Below are positions 16,290 through 24,962 of a DNA stretch of 58,394 nt, in pieces. The stretch is from assembly GCF_021272185.1 (NCBI RefSeq), contig NZ_JAJSEC010000014.1, positions 1 to 58,394 on the forward strand, written 5' to 3'. Every line of letters starts with the position of its first letter. Position 1 is the first letter of the stretch. The position numbers and the translations under genes are program-made. A model generated the notes under the pieces. It was not told where the DNA came from and did no database searches. It worked only from the letters and a program-made list of their open reading frames with translations. The stretch comes from Roseivivax sp. GX 12232. GTDB taxonomy: Bacteria > Pseudomonadota > Alphaproteobacteria > Rhodobacterales > Rhodobacteraceae.

Positions 16290-17128
16290 GTCATCTCCTT
16301 CAGGATAAGGCTCAGATGGTGGCGCCAATCGGGCCGGGAGAGGCCGAAGGTCGCCTCGGTCGCGCTGGTGTCGAGCCGCGAGTTGGCGGGCCGCCGCGCC
16401 GGGGTCGGATAGGCGCTGGTCGGGATGTCGCTGACCCTGCAGTCGAGCCCGGCCTCGGTGAAGATAGCGCGGGCGAAATCGGCCCAGCTCACGTCGGGTG
16501 CGCCCGCGAAATGGTAGGTACCGGCGGTCTCCGGCGAAGCGATCAACGTCTCGGCGATGCCCAGGCAGGCCTCCGCGATGGCCGCCGCCGGGGTCGGCCC
16601 GCCGACCTGGTCCGCGACGATGTTCAGCGCCTCGCGCTCGGCCCCGAGCCGCAGCATGGTCTTCACGAAATTCGCGCCGGTCGCCGAGAAGACCCAGGAG
16701 GTGCGCAGGATCACATGCACCCCGCCGGCGGCGCGCAGCGCCTCTTCGCCGGCGAGCTTGCTTTGGCCGTAGACATTGAGCGGTCCGGTGGGATCGCCGG
16801 GGCCGAAAGGCGCGCTGCCGCTGCCGTCGAAGACGTAATCGGTGGAGATATGCACCAGCGGCAGGCCCCTGGCGGCACAAAGCGCCGCGATCCGGCCCGG
16901 GGCCTCGGCGTTGAGGGCGAAGGCGGCCTCGGGCTCCTCCTCGGCGCGGTCGACCGCGGTGTAGGCGGCGGCGTTGATCACTGCGCGCGGAGCCACGGCG
17001 TCGAGCGTCGCCTCCAGCGCGCCCGCTTCGGTCACGTCGCAGGCCGCCCGTCCGCGCGTCACCACGCCGGGATGGCGGGCGAGCGCCGTGGCGACCTGGC
17101 CGGTCTCTCCGAACACCAGAAGGCTCAT
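16286..17128 (-). CDS. rfbD: dTDP-4-dehydrorhamnose reductase
   Basis: RfbD/RmlD, 280 residues, is an extended short-chain dehydrogenase that reduces the 4-keto sugar to dTDP-L-rhamnose in the last step. It has [14 protein letters not shown] at the N-terminus for NAD(P) binding, ISTDYVFDG near 100, and the catalytic YGQSK motif near 124. The start at 17128 overlaps the rfbB stop by 4 bases (ATGA) and begins directly at the Rossmann strand; a longer in-frame start adds 18 residues without homology. The stop overlaps rfbA by the same ATGA device, implying translational coupling. Confidence 0.95.
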   Translation of the reverse strand: MSLLVFGETGQVATALARHPGVVTRGRAACDVTEAGALEATLDAVAPRAVINAAAYTAVDRAEEEPEAAFALNAEAPGRIAALCAARGLPLVHISTDYVFDGSGSAPFGPGDPTGPLNVYGQSKLAGEEALRAAGGVHVILRTSWVFSATGANFVKTMLRLGAEREALNIVADQVGGPTPAAAIAEACLGIAETLIASPETAGTYHFAGAPDVSWADFARAIFTEAGLDCRVSDIPTSAYPTPARRPANSRLDTSATEATFGLSRPDWRHHLSLILKEMT

Positions 17129-18165
17129 GCCCGCGTCCCCAGCCGTTCGCCCACGCCCCCGCGGGTCAGCAGCGGGCGCCACCAGTCCTCATGCGCGAGA
17201 TACCAGTCGACGGTGCGGGCCAGCCCCTCGGACAGCGTGACCGAGGGCTGCCAGCCCAGCTCCTCGCGGATGCGGCTGGCGTCGATCGCATAGCGCAGGT
17301 CGTGGCCGGGGCGGTCGGCCACGAAGGTGATCAGATCGGCATGGGGCGCGCCCCCCGGACGGCGGGCATCGAGCAGCGCGCAGATCTCGCGCACCAGCTC
17401 GATATTGCTGCGCTCGTTGTTGCCGCCGATGGCATAGCTGCGTCCCTGTGCGCCGCGCATCAGCACGGTCAGCAGCGCCTCGGCGTGATCCTCGACATAA
17501 AGCCAGTCGCGCACATTGGCGCCCGCGCCGTAGACCGGGATCGGCGCGCCGTGCAGGGCGTTCAGGATCACCACGGGGATCAGCTTTTCGGGGAAGTGAT
17601 AGGGCCCGTAGTTGTTCGAGCAGTTCGAGAGCACCACCGGCAGCCCGTAGGTCTCGCCCCAGGCGCGCACCAGGTGGTCCGAGGCGGCCTTGGAGGCGGA
17701 ATAGGGCGAGCGCGGGTCGTAAGCCGTGTCCTCGGTGAAATGCCCGGTCGGGCCGAGTGAGCCGAAGACCTCGTCGGTGGAGACGTGGTGGAACCGGAAG
17801 TCGTCGGGCCGGCCGCGGGAGACCCAGTAATCCCGCGCGGCCTCGAGCAGGTGGAAGGTGCCGGTGACATTGGTCTCCATGAAGGCCGCGGGCCCGTCGA
17901 TCGAGCGGTCGACATGGCTTTCGGCGGCCAGGTGCATGACGGCATCGGGGACATGCGCGGCGAAGACCCGGTCGAGCGTCGCGCGGTCTCGGATGTCGGC
18001 CTTCTCGAAGGCATAACGCGGGTTCTCGGCGACCTCGGCGACATTGGCGAGGCAGGCCGCATAGGTCAGCGCGTCGAGGTTCACCACCTCATGCCCGCGC
18101 GCGATGGCCAGCCGCACCACCGCCGAGCCGATGAACCCCGCGCCGCCGGTGACGAGAATCTTCAT
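17125..18165 (-). CDS. rfbB: dTDP-glucose 4,6-dehydratase
   Basis: RfbB/RmlB, 346 residues, converts dTDP-glucose to dTDP-4-keto-6-deoxyglucose. Its features are the NAD motif [12 protein letters not shown] at 5-16, [10 protein letters not shown] near 80, the STDEVFG catalytic Asp-Glu near 132, and [10 protein letters not shown] with catalytic Tyr and Lys near 157. Length and motifs are standard. It sits about 100 bases after the glycosyltransferase gene and overlaps rfbD, so it belongs to the rhamnose operon. Confidence 0.96.
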   Translation of the reverse strand: MKILVTGGAGFIGSAVVRLAIARGHEVVNLDALTYAACLANVAEVAENPRYAFEKADIRDRATLDRVFAAHVPDAVMHLAAESHVDRSIDGPAAFMETNVTGTFHLLEAARDYWVSRGRPDDFRFHHVSTDEVFGSLGPTGHFTEDTAYDPRSPYSASKAASDHLVRAWGETYGLPVVLSNCSNNYGPYHFPEKLIPVVILNALHGAPIPVYGAGANVRDWLYVEDHAEALLTVLMRGAQGRSYAIGGNNERSNIELVREICALLDARRPGGAPHADLITFVADRPGHDLRYAIDASRIREELGWQPSVTLSEGLARTVDWYLAHEDWWRPLLTRGGVGERLGTRA

Positions 18166-18265
18166 GCCGTCCGCCTCCTTCTGTCGCGCGCTCCCGCGCC
18201 TCAGCGTTAGCGGGAATATGCGCGCAAGACCATTGAGCGCGGGGCGCGCGCGGTGCGGTTGTGGC

Positions 18266-19360
18266 CTAATCGCTGCGCGGGGCGAGCAGGTCGAAATAGC
18301 CCTCGGCGATCTCGGCCCAGCGGTAGCGGGCCCGCGCCAGCGCCGCGAGGGCCCGGCCCTGGTCGGCGCCCTCGGGAGCCAGAAGGCGCGGGGCCTGGGC
18401 GGCGAGGCTCGCGCCGTCCTCGAAGTAGAAGGCCCGCCCCGCCGTGGTCTGCCGGTTCGAGGGCGTGTCGCAGGCCAGGACCGGCACCCCGAAGAACATC
18501 ATCTCGACCAGCGAGGGATTGGTGCCCCCGGCGGAATGGCCGTGCAGATAGGCCCGCGCGCCCTCGCGGATCCAGCGCAGCGGGCCCGGCGCATAGGTGG
18601 CGGGCAGAAGGTGCAGCCGCGGGTCCTCCCGATACCGCGCCAGGAGCGCGCGGCCATGGGCCGTGTCCTGCCAGTTCGAGACCACCACCAGGGGCAGATC
18701 GCTGGCCCCGGGCCAGGTCTCGAGGATCAGGGCGAGGTTGTTCTCGGGCTCGGCCCGGCAGATCGCCAGCGCGTAATCTTCGGGGAGGGTCACCCCCGGC
18801 AGCGGCTCGGGCGGATGGGCCAGCGCCTGGTCGCCGCCATAGGCCAGCACCTGCGGCGCGCGCCCGTAGCGGGTCAGAAGGCCCTCGGCCACCGCCGGGT
18901 TGTCGGCCACGAGGGCATCCGACCAGCGCACCGCCGCCGCCTCGGAAAGCCGCAGGACGATGCGCGCGAGCGGCCCCCATTTCGCCCGCCGCCATTCGCA
19001 GCCGTCGACATTGGTGACGATGCGCGCATCGCTCAGTCGCCGCACCAAGGGCAGGGCCCAGGCGCCCGAGACACCCAGCAGCAACACCGCGTCGTCCCCC
19101 CGCCGCGCCGCGTCGAGAAGCGCCAGCGCATCGTAAAGCACCGATTCCGCGCCATTGGCCCGCAGCGGCAGGTAGCGCAGCCGGGCGCCTTCGCACTCCG
19201 CGCGCCGGGGCATCTGGCGTGCCGAACAATAGACCGCCAGCGCCGCATTGCCGCGCCGCGCCGCATGGTGCCGCGCTAAGGCCTCGGCCAGCGTCTCGAA
19301 GCCGCCGTAACAGGCGGGAATGCCGACGGTGCCGACGATGGCATAGCTGGCGGCGCGCAT
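18266..19360 (-). CDS. DUF1972 family glycosyltransferase, likely rhamnosyl
   Basis: A GT4-like glycosyltransferase of 364 residues. The N-terminus [20 protein letters not shown] is the signature of the DUF1972 group, whose members include rhamnosyltransferases of capsule and O-antigen synthesis. The C-terminal donor site shows [18 protein letters not shown] near 283, with the Glu conserved in GT4 enzymes. The start at 19360 places GAGGGG about ten bases upstream and begins at the first Rossmann strand. Two further in-frame ATGs upstream lack that support. As first gene before rfbB, rfbD and rfbA, it probably uses the dTDP-rhamnose they help to make. Confidence 0.85.
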   Translation of the reverse strand: MRAASYAIVGTVGIPACYGGFETLAEALARHHAARRGNAALAVYCSARQMPRRAECEGARLRYLPLRANGAESVLYDALALLDAARRGDDAVLLLGVSGAWALPLVRRLSDARIVTNVDGCEWRRAKWGPLARIVLRLSEAAAVRWSDALVADNPAVAEGLLTRYGRAPQVLAYGGDQALAHPPEPLPGVTLPEDYALAICRAEPENNLALILETWPGASDLPLVVVSNWQDTAHGRALLARYREDPRLHLLPATYAPGPLRWIREGARAYLHGHSAGGTNPSLVEMMFFGVPVLACDTPSNRQTTAGRAFYFEDGASLAAQAPRLLAPEGADQGRALAALARARYRWAEIAEGYFDLLAPRSD

Positions 19361-19603
19361 GGCGGGGCCCCTCGGGACATGGGTCAGAGGGCCCATCCTC
19401 GCGCCAAGGGATGTGGGTTTGGTTAACGGCGGTGAAGCGCAGCCAACCCGCAAGGCCCGGCGCAGCCCCCCACCTCACGCACAGATGATCCTCGCGCGCG
19501 ACCAAAGTCGTAGAGCGTCGCGCTCCCCGGAGACGCGATCCGTATTAGGATGAACCACCCAGCGGTGACATGCATAAACAAGAATACGACAGGGAGGACC
19601 GTC

Positions 19604-19903
19604 ATGTGCCAGGTATTCGCGGGCCAGGACCCGCAGCGCTACAAATCCGCGACCCGGCGGCTGCGGCTCAACGGGCAAAGCACCAGCATCCGGCTCGAGA
19701 ACGCCTTCTGGGACATCCTCGACCGCATCGCCGAGCGCGACGGCGTCTCCACGCCGCACTTCCTGTCGCAGCTGCATGCCGAGGTGCTCGAGACCCGGGG
19801 CGAGCCCGAGAACTTCTCGTCGCTCCTGCGCACGACGGCGCTGATCTTCGTGGGCCAGACCGCCGCTGAAGGGCCGGGCGACAGGACCATCGCGGCGGAA
19901 TGA
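19604..19903 (+). CDS. Ribbon-helix-helix domain protein
   Basis: A protein of 99 residues with a ribbon-helix-helix DNA-binding core at about 23-66 (the STSIRLE strand, then WDILDRIAERDGVS and FLSQLHAEVLE). It resembles the small RHH proteins common in alphaproteobacteria. The start at 19604 follows a strong GGGAGG; an earlier ATG at 19550 has none. It may repress itself or neighbours. A 7-bp inverted repeat 28 bases after its stop (19932-19949) is a candidate site. The target is not established. Confidence 0.8.
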   Translation: MCQVFAGQDPQRYKSATRRLRLNGQSTSIRLENAFWDILDRIAERDGVSTPHFLSQLHAEVLETRGEPENFSSLLRTTALIFVGQTAAEGPGDRTIAAE

Positions 19904-19931
19904 ACCCCCGCCCGGGCCGCCCATCGGCCCT

Positions 19932-19949
19932 GTAGTAAGGGTTTACTAC
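19932..19949. promoter_or_regulatory. Inverted repeat, candidate operator
   Basis: Perfect arms GTAGTAA and TTACTAC separated by GGGT. It is AT-rich inside GC-rich surroundings and lies 58 bases before the VOC gene start. No T-run follows, so it does not look like a terminator. It could be bound by the RHH protein encoded just upstream, which is inference only. Confidence 0.45.
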
Positions 19950-20007
19950 CCGCCGCCCGTGGATCCGGCCGATCCTCTTCCCGACACGATCACCACGGGG
20001 AGCAGGC

Positions 20008-20403
20008 ATGGCCAAAGCCATTCACAGCATGATCCGCGTTCTCGACGAGGCGCGGTCGATCGCATTCTACAACACCGCCTTCGGGCTCGAGGTCGCCGAC
20101 CGGCTCGACTTCGACGATTTCACCCTGGTCTACCTCAGGAACGCCGAGAGCGATTTCGAGGTCGAGCTGACGGTGAACAAGGGGCGCACCGCGCCTTATG
20201 ACCTGGGCGACGGCTACGGACACCTGGCGGTCTCGGTCGCCGATCTCGATGCCGAACACGCCCGCTTCGAGGCCCAGGGCCTCAACCCCCGGAAACTGGT
20301 GGAATTTGCGCCCGGCGGCACGCTGGTCGGGCGGTTCTTCTTCGTGGCCGATCCCGACGGCTACCAGATCGAGGTGCTCGAACGCTCGGGCCGCTTCACG
20401 TGA
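20008..20403 (+). CDS. VOC family protein (glyoxalase-like)
   Basis: A protein of 131 residues with two beta-alpha-beta-beta-beta modules of the vicinal oxygen chelate fold. It resembles lactoylglutathione lyase in length and pattern: His in AIHSMIRVLD near 6, Glu in DFEVELTV near 53, His in GYGHLAVSV near 73, and Glu in YQIEVLER near 123. These four are the usual metal ligands, so a metal-dependent glyoxalase I activity is plausible. GGGGAGCAGG precedes the start. It lies 77 bases before the Tat-exported dehydrogenase subunit but may be a separate unit. Confidence 0.85.
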   Translation: MAKAIHSMIRVLDEARSIAFYNTAFGLEVADRLDFDDFTLVYLRNAESDFEVELTVNKGRTAPYDLGDGYGHLAVSVADLDAEHARFEAQGLNPRKLVEFAPGGTLVGRFFFVADPDGYQIEVLERSGRFT

Positions 20404-20480
20404 GCTGAGACAGTGGTGCGGGGCGCGCCTGAGGCCGCGGCCCACGCCTTCCATTCGGTCCATCAGAGGGAGGAGAACTC

Positions 20481-21005
20481 ATGACCGAGACCATTCACAT
20501 CCGGAAGATGACACGCCGTCAGCTTCTGTCGCGCGGCGTTGCGGCGGGGGCGGGGCTGGTCGTCGGCTCGGGCTTCGTCGCCGGTCGCACTGCCGCCTGG
20601 GCGACCGAGATGAACGCGCTCAAGCCGGAAACCATGGCGACGCTCATTCAGATGGCGCGCGACATCTACCCTCACGACAAGGTCGGCGACGAATATTACG
20701 CCGCCGCGGTCAAGGGTTACGACGTCCCCGAGGAGGCCGAGTTCACCGAGGCCGGGATCCTGGCGCTCGACGAGGCGGCGCAGGCACGGGGCCACGCGGG
20801 CTACCTCGCCATCGGCTGGGAGCGCGACCGCGTCGACGTGCTGCGCGCCATGGAGGACACGGCCTTCTTCCAGCGCATCCGCGGCGGGCTGGTGACCGGG
20901 CTTTATAACCAGAAGGCGGTCTGGCCGATCTTCGGCTACGAGGGCGAGTCCTATTCCAAGGGCGGCTACATGTACCGCGGCTTCGACGACATCGCGTGGA
21001 TCTGA
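20481..21005 (+). CDS. Tat-exported dehydrogenase small subunit
   Basis: A protein of 174 residues with a twin-arginine signal peptide (TRRQLLSRG near 11-19, then a hydrophobic AAGAGLVVGSGFVAG). The mature part resembles gluconate 2-dehydrogenase subunit 3 / gamma subunits of FAD-dependent sugar dehydrogenases. Those small subunits carry the Tat signal and bring the flavin subunit across the membrane with them. The start is preceded by GAGGGAGGAG. It lies 18 bases before the GMC subunit gene, which has no signal of its own. This fits co-export to the periplasm. Confidence 0.85.
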   Translation: MTETIHIRKMTRRQLLSRGVAAGAGLVVGSGFVAGRTAAWATEMNALKPETMATLIQMARDIYPHDKVGDEYYAAAVKGYDVPEEAEFTEAGILALDEAAQARGHAGYLAIGWERDRVDVLRAMEDTAFFQRIRGGLVTGLYNQKAVWPIFGYEGESYSKGGYMYRGFDDIAWI

Positions 21006-21023
21006 GGCAGGGGGAGAAGAACC

Positions 21024-22592
21024 ATGGCTGCACCTTTTGACATGAGCGACGACAACGTCGTCGTCATCATCGGCACGGGCGCCGGCGGCGGCGTCCTGGC
21101 CAACGAACTGGCCCAGAAGGGCGTGAGCGTCGTCGCCCTCGAGGCTGGCGGGCGCTACCTGCCCGAGGATTACATCAACGACGAATGGGACAGTTTCGGC
21201 CAGCTTGCCTGGCTCGACACGCGCACCACCTCGGGCAGCTGGCGGGTCTCGGACGACTTCCCGAACCTGCCCGCCTGGATCGTGAAGGCGGTGGGCGGCA
21301 CCACGACCCATTGGGCCGGCGCCTCGATCCGCTTCCAGGAGCACGAGTGGAAGGCGCTGACGAACTACGGCGCGGTGGAGGGCGCGAACCTGCTCGACTG
21401 GCCGATCGACGGCAGTGAGATGGCGCCCTGGTACGACCTCGCCGAGAAGAAGCTCGGGGTGACGCGCACCAACGGGCTCGAGGGCCTGCCGGGCTGCAAC
21501 AACTACAAGGTCTTCGAGGCCGGGGCGAAGAAGCTCGGCTACAAGGAGGTCCACACCGGCCGGATGGCGATCAACAGCCAGGAGTATGACGGCCGCATGG
21601 CCTGCCAGCAGACCGGCTTCTGCTTCCAGGGCTGCAAATGGGGTGCCAAGTGGTCGGCGGCCTATACCGACATCCCGCGCGGCGAGGCGACGGGCAACCT
21701 CGAGGTGCGCGAGAAGGCCCATGTGGCGCGCATCCTGCACGACGACAGCGGCAAGGTGACGGGGGTCGAGTATTTCGATGCCGAGGGGAATCTGCAGATG
21801 CAGCGCGCCCGGGTGGTCTGCGTCGCCGGCAACTCCTTCGAGAGCCCGCGGCTCCTCTTGAACTCGGCCTCCTCGATGTTCCCCGAGGGGCTGGGCAATT
21901 CCTCCGGGCAGGTCGGGCGCAACTACATGCGGCACATGACCGGCTCGGTCTACGGCGTCTTCGAGGAGCCGGTGCGGATGTGGCGCGGCACCACCATGGC
22001 CGGGATCATCCAGGACGAGGCGCGGCACGACCCCTCGCGCGGCTTCGTCGGCGGTTACGAGCTCGAGACGCTGTCGCTGGGCCTGCCCTTCATGGCGGCC
22101 TTCCTCGATCCCGGCGGCTGGGGGCGCGAGTTCACCACCGCGCTCGACGCCTACGAGAACATGGCCGGCATGTGGATCGTCGGCGAGGACATGCCGCAGG
22201 AGGGCAATGGCGTCACCCTTTCGGAGGCCGAGGACCAATACGGGCTCAAGGTCGCCAACGTGCATTTCGACGATCACCCCAACGACGTCGCGATGCGCAA
22301 CCACGCCTATGCCCAGGGCGCCAAGGTCTACGACGCGGTGGGCGCGACCCGGACCTTCCCGACGCCGCCCTATCCCTCGACCCATAACCTCGGCACCAAC
22401 CGGATGTCCGAACGGCCCGAGGACGGGGTGGTCAACCGCTGGGGGCAGAGCCACGACATCGAGAACCTCTTTGTCTCCGACGGCTCGCAGTTCACCACCG
22501 GGGCTGCCGAGAACCCGACGCTGACCATCGTGGCGCTGGCGATCCGCCAGGCCGACCACATCGCCCGGGAGATGTCGGCGCAGAACCTCTGA
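21024..22592 (+). CDS. GMC oxidoreductase large subunit
   Basis: A flavoprotein of 522 residues of the glucose-methanol-choline family, closest in pattern to gluconate 2-dehydrogenase / FAD-GDH catalytic subunits. It has VVVIIGTGAGGGVLANEL for FAD near 13-30, GGTTTHWAGAS near 90, and a C-terminal STHNLGTNRM and GAAENPTLT with the usual catalytic His region. A cysteine cluster (ACQQTGFCFQGC near 193-204) matches the place where FAD-GDH enzymes hold a 3Fe-4S cluster. It probably oxidises a sugar or polyol in the periplasm with the Tat subunit upstream. A dedicated cytochrome c subunit is not adjacent. A terminator follows. Confidence 0.88.
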   Translation: MAAPFDMSDDNVVVIIGTGAGGGVLANELAQKGVSVVALEAGGRYLPEDYINDEWDSFGQLAWLDTRTTSGSWRVSDDFPNLPAWIVKAVGGTTTHWAGASIRFQEHEWKALTNYGAVEGANLLDWPIDGSEMAPWYDLAEKKLGVTRTNGLEGLPGCNNYKVFEAGAKKLGYKEVHTGRMAINSQEYDGRMACQQTGFCFQGCKWGAKWSAAYTDIPRGEATGNLEVREKAHVARILHDDSGKVTGVEYFDAEGNLQMQRARVVCVAGNSFESPRLLLNSASSMFPEGLGNSSGQVGRNYMRHMTGSVYGVFEEPVRMWRGTTMAGIIQDEARHDPSRGFVGGYELETLSLGLPFMAAFLDPGGWGREFTTALDAYENMAGMWIVGEDMPQEGNGVTLSEAEDQYGLKVANVHFDDHPNDVAMRNHAYAQGAKVYDAVGATRTFPTPPYPSTHNLGTNRMSERPEDGVVNRWGQSHDIENLFVSDGSQFTTGAAENPTLTIVALAIRQADHIAREMSAQNL

Positions 22593-22615
22593 GCACCCGA
22601 GGAGGTTCGCTTAGC

Positions 22616-22648
22616 GGCGCGGAGGAGGGCTCTCCGCGCCGTTTTTTT
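22616..22648 (+). terminator. Rho-independent terminator after GMC gene
   Basis: Nine-base perfect stem GGCGCGGAG/CTCCGCGCC with a 7-base loop, followed within one base by seven T. It closes the dehydrogenase transcription unit. Confidence 0.92.
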
Positions 22649-22820
22649 GGGGTTTGGGAAGGTGGTTGGGGTGTCAGCTAAGCGGCGCGCTTGGCCACCC
22701 GAACCAAATTCGCTGCTGGCTCAGACCGGCGCAAAGTTCGCCGCGCGCGCATCTCCCGCGCAGCGCCACTGAGCGCACCGAAGGCGCGCGACAAAGCCAC
22801 TGATTTTCCGGGGGGGAAGG

Positions 22821-22894
22821 TGGAGGCGAGTACCGGAATCGAACCGGTGTACACGGATTTGCAATCCGCTGCGTAACCACTCCGCCAACTCGCC
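22821..22894 (-). tRNA. tRNA-Cys (anticodon GCA)
   Basis: A 74-base cloverleaf with acceptor GGCGAGT, anticodon loop ATTGCAAAT centred on GCA, T arm ACCGG-TTCGATT-CCGGT and an encoded CCA. It sits between convergent transcription units, downstream of the GMC terminator. Confidence 0.96.
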
Positions 22895-22995
22895 GTCGCT
22901 TCGTGCTGGAGAGGGCTTAACGGCTTCCTCGGCTGCCCGCAAGGGGCCTCTGCGCGGTTAATTGCGGCCCGGTGGCGCGGGCCCGAAAGGGCCCT

Positions 22996-23745
22996 TCAGT
23001 GCTCCTCGAAGATCCGCCCGCGGCCGCGCAGCTGGTCGGTGATGCCGGCGCCGCGGAGGGCGTGCCAGGCGCTGACCGTGTTGATCGAGATCACCGGTTT
23101 CTCGAGCCAGCGTTCGGCCTCGGCGGCGACCGCGGCACCGGCGAGATTGGTGCCGACCTGCACCAGTGCCTCGACCTCGGGGGCGTCGAGGGCGCGCAGG
23201 GCGCTCCGGATCCGCGCCTCGGGCACCTCGGCGATGGCCCGCGGGCTCGCGCATTCGAGCCCGGTCAGGGCCAGCACCTCGAAGCCTGCTTCCTCGAGCC
23301 ATGTGCGGACCTGCTCGTCGCCCTTGGGCATATGCGGGGTCAGCACGGCGATCTTTGTCGCGCCGAAGGCCCGGAGCCCGGCGGCCACCGCCTCGGAGCC
23401 CAGGACCACCGGCACGCCGGCGTGCGCCTCGAGCTTGGCGGAAAGGTCCCGCGAGCCCTCGAGCCCGCCCCAGAAGGCCTCGAGCGCCACGCCCATGATC
23501 AGCCGGTCGACCCCGGCGGTCATCACCTGCGAAGCCGCGGTCTCGATGCCCGCCCGCATTGCGGCGACGTGATCGAGAAAGTTGTCCGAGGAGATCGGCT
23601 TGTTGCTGATCGGGATGCGGCCGAGGTGATAGGTCACCCCGGGCAGCCGCAGGGCGTCGGTCTCGGGCTGCACGATGGTGTTGGTGGAGGGCACCACCAC
23701 GCCGATCTTCTGGCGATATCCCAGGGCGTCGGTTCCGGAGGTCAT
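22996..23745 (-). CDS. Asp/Glu racemase superfamily protein, Cys-less
   Basis: A protein of 249 residues of the maleate isomerase / arylmalonate decarboxylase branch, recognised from IGVVVPSTNTIVQPETD (about 14-30) and KPVISINTVSAWHALRGAG near the end. Active members use one or two cysteines, placed after the third strand and in a [C/G]TSG-type loop. Here those places read LIMGVALEAFWGG and VQVGTNLAG, with no Cys; the only Cys is in LECASPRAI. Function may therefore differ from maleate isomerase. It is the last gene of the catabolic operon and overlaps the monooxygenase stop by ATGA. In nicotinate-type pathways a maleate isomerase ends the route, which suggests but does not prove the role. 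Confidence 0.8.
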   Translation of the reverse strand: MTSGTDALGYRQKIGVVVPSTNTIVQPETDALRLPGVTYHLGRIPISNKPISSDNFLDHVAAMRAGIETAASQVMTAGVDRLIMGVALEAFWGGLEGSRDLSAKLEAHAGVPVVLGSEAVAAGLRAFGATKIAVLTPHMPKGDEQVRTWLEEAGFEVLALTGLECASPRAIAEVPEARIRSALRALDAPEVEALVQVGTNLAGAAVAAEAERWLEKPVISINTVSAWHALRGAGITDQLRGRGRIFEEH

Positions 23746-24962
23746 CGGGCAGGGCTCCTTTCTGTGTCGGACAGCGCGGCGAGGCCGGCGATCAGCGAGG
23801 CGTTCATCACCCAGGCGCGGTGGCGCTCGGGGTCGGCGCAGGTGGCGCGCAGCTCCTCGGCGGCGGCGCGGCGGGCCTCGGGGGTGCGCGCCTCGAGGCG
23901 TTTCTTGTTCTGGATGGTCTGGGCCTGCACGTAGCGGTCGGCCATGCCGCGCCGCTCGCGGTCGTAGGCCTCGAAAAGCGCCTCGGCGTCACCCGGCGCG
24001 GCGCGGGCGGCGACCAGCTTTTCCGCGAGGTTGATCGCGTCGTGGATGCCCGAGTTCATGCCCAGCCCGCCGAGCGGGTTGTTTACATGCGCCGCATCCC
24101 CGGCCAGGAAGACCCGGCCCTTGCGGAAGGCCGCGGCCACGCGCTGGTTGACCGCGTAGATGTTGCGATGGGCGATGTCGGGCAGGTCGAGCGTGCTGTC
24201 GAGCCCCTGGATCTGCGCGCGGACGTAGTCGTCCGAGGTCGGGTCCAGCCCTGCATCGGCGGCGGGCGCGGGAAAGACGATGCGCCAGAGCCCCGGCGGC
24301 CCCTCGTGCGGCACCTTGAAGAGCGCGCACCACTGGGTCGGATCCAGCACGTAATTCCGCACCCGGAAGCCCCGGTCGAAGAAGTCGCGCGGGGTGGTCA
24401 GCACGAGAAAGCGTTCCTCGTAGGTGAAGCCTTCGAAGGCGATGCCTAGGGTCTTGCGGGTGGCGCTGCGCCCGCCGTCGCAGCCGACCAGGTAGTCGAC
24501 GCGCTGCTTGTGCGACCCGTCTGGCCCCCGGGCGGTGAGCGTCACGCCCTGGGCGTCCTGGGTGAATCCCGTCACCTCGGTCGCGAGGCGCAGCGTGCCG
24601 GGGCGGAGCGCCTCGATGGCGCGGGCATTGGTGTCGGCGACCTTGAACTGCTCGCATTGCACCGCAAAGGGGTAGGGCGTCGCGCCTTCGAGCCGCCCGT
24701 AGTCGTATTCGGCGAGGATCTCGTCCGAGGCGCGGTCGCGGAACTGGAAGACCGGCGCCTTCAGCCCCTTCGCGATGATCTCCGCCCCGGTGCCGAGCTC
24801 GGAGAGCATCTCCAGCGTCGGGGGTTGCAGCGTCGCGGCGCGGGGATCGGCGGGCAGGCTGGCCTCGCGCTCGTAGAGCGTGACCTCGAAGCCTTGGCGC
24901 AGCAGCGCCAGCGCCATGCTGGTGCCCACGGGGCCGGCCCCGATGACGGCGCAGGATGTCAT
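23742..24962 (-). CDS. FAD-dependent aromatic monooxygenase
   Basis: A flavoprotein of 406 residues of the PheA/TfdB/UbiH-like group that hydroxylates aromatic rings using NAD(P)H and oxygen. It shows FAD motif GAGPVGTSMALALLRQG at 8-24, the GCDGGRSATRKTLGI DG motif near 160, and RVFLAGDAAHVNNPLGGLGMN near 275, which holds the GD motif. It lies between the molybdenum hydroxylase and the racemase-like gene with 4-base overlaps at both ends, so all three are translationally coupled. In context it may act on the product of the hydroxylase. The substrate is unknown. Confidence 0.9.
   Translation of the reverse strand: MTSCAVIGAGPVGTSMALALLRQGFEVTLYEREASLPADPRAATLQPPTLEMLSELGTGAEIIAKGLKAPVFQFRDRASDEILAEYDYGRLEGATPYPFAVQCEQFKVADTNARAIEALRPGTLRLATEVTGFTQDAQGVTLTARGPDGSHKQRVDYLVGCDGGRSATRKTLGIAFEGFTYEERFLVLTTPRDFFDRGFRVRNYVLDPTQWCALFKVPHEGPPGLWRIVFPAPAADAGLDPTSDDYVRAQIQGLDSTLDLPDIAHRNIYAVNQRVAAAFRKGRVFLAGDAAHVNNPLGGLGMNSGIHDAINLAEKLVAARAAPGDAEALFEAYDRERRGMADRYVQAQTIQNKKRLEARTPEARRAAAEELRATCADPERHRAWVMNASLIAGLAALSDTERSPAR

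Noticed and set aside
20463-22559. 698-codon minus-strand open frame opposite the GMC dehydrogenase genes
   Set aside because: It is antisense to two well-recognised genes, has no family motif, and is a high-GC mirror frame of strongly biased codons. Similar long mirrors at 27064-29076 (+) and 13724-15361 (-) were dropped for the same reason.
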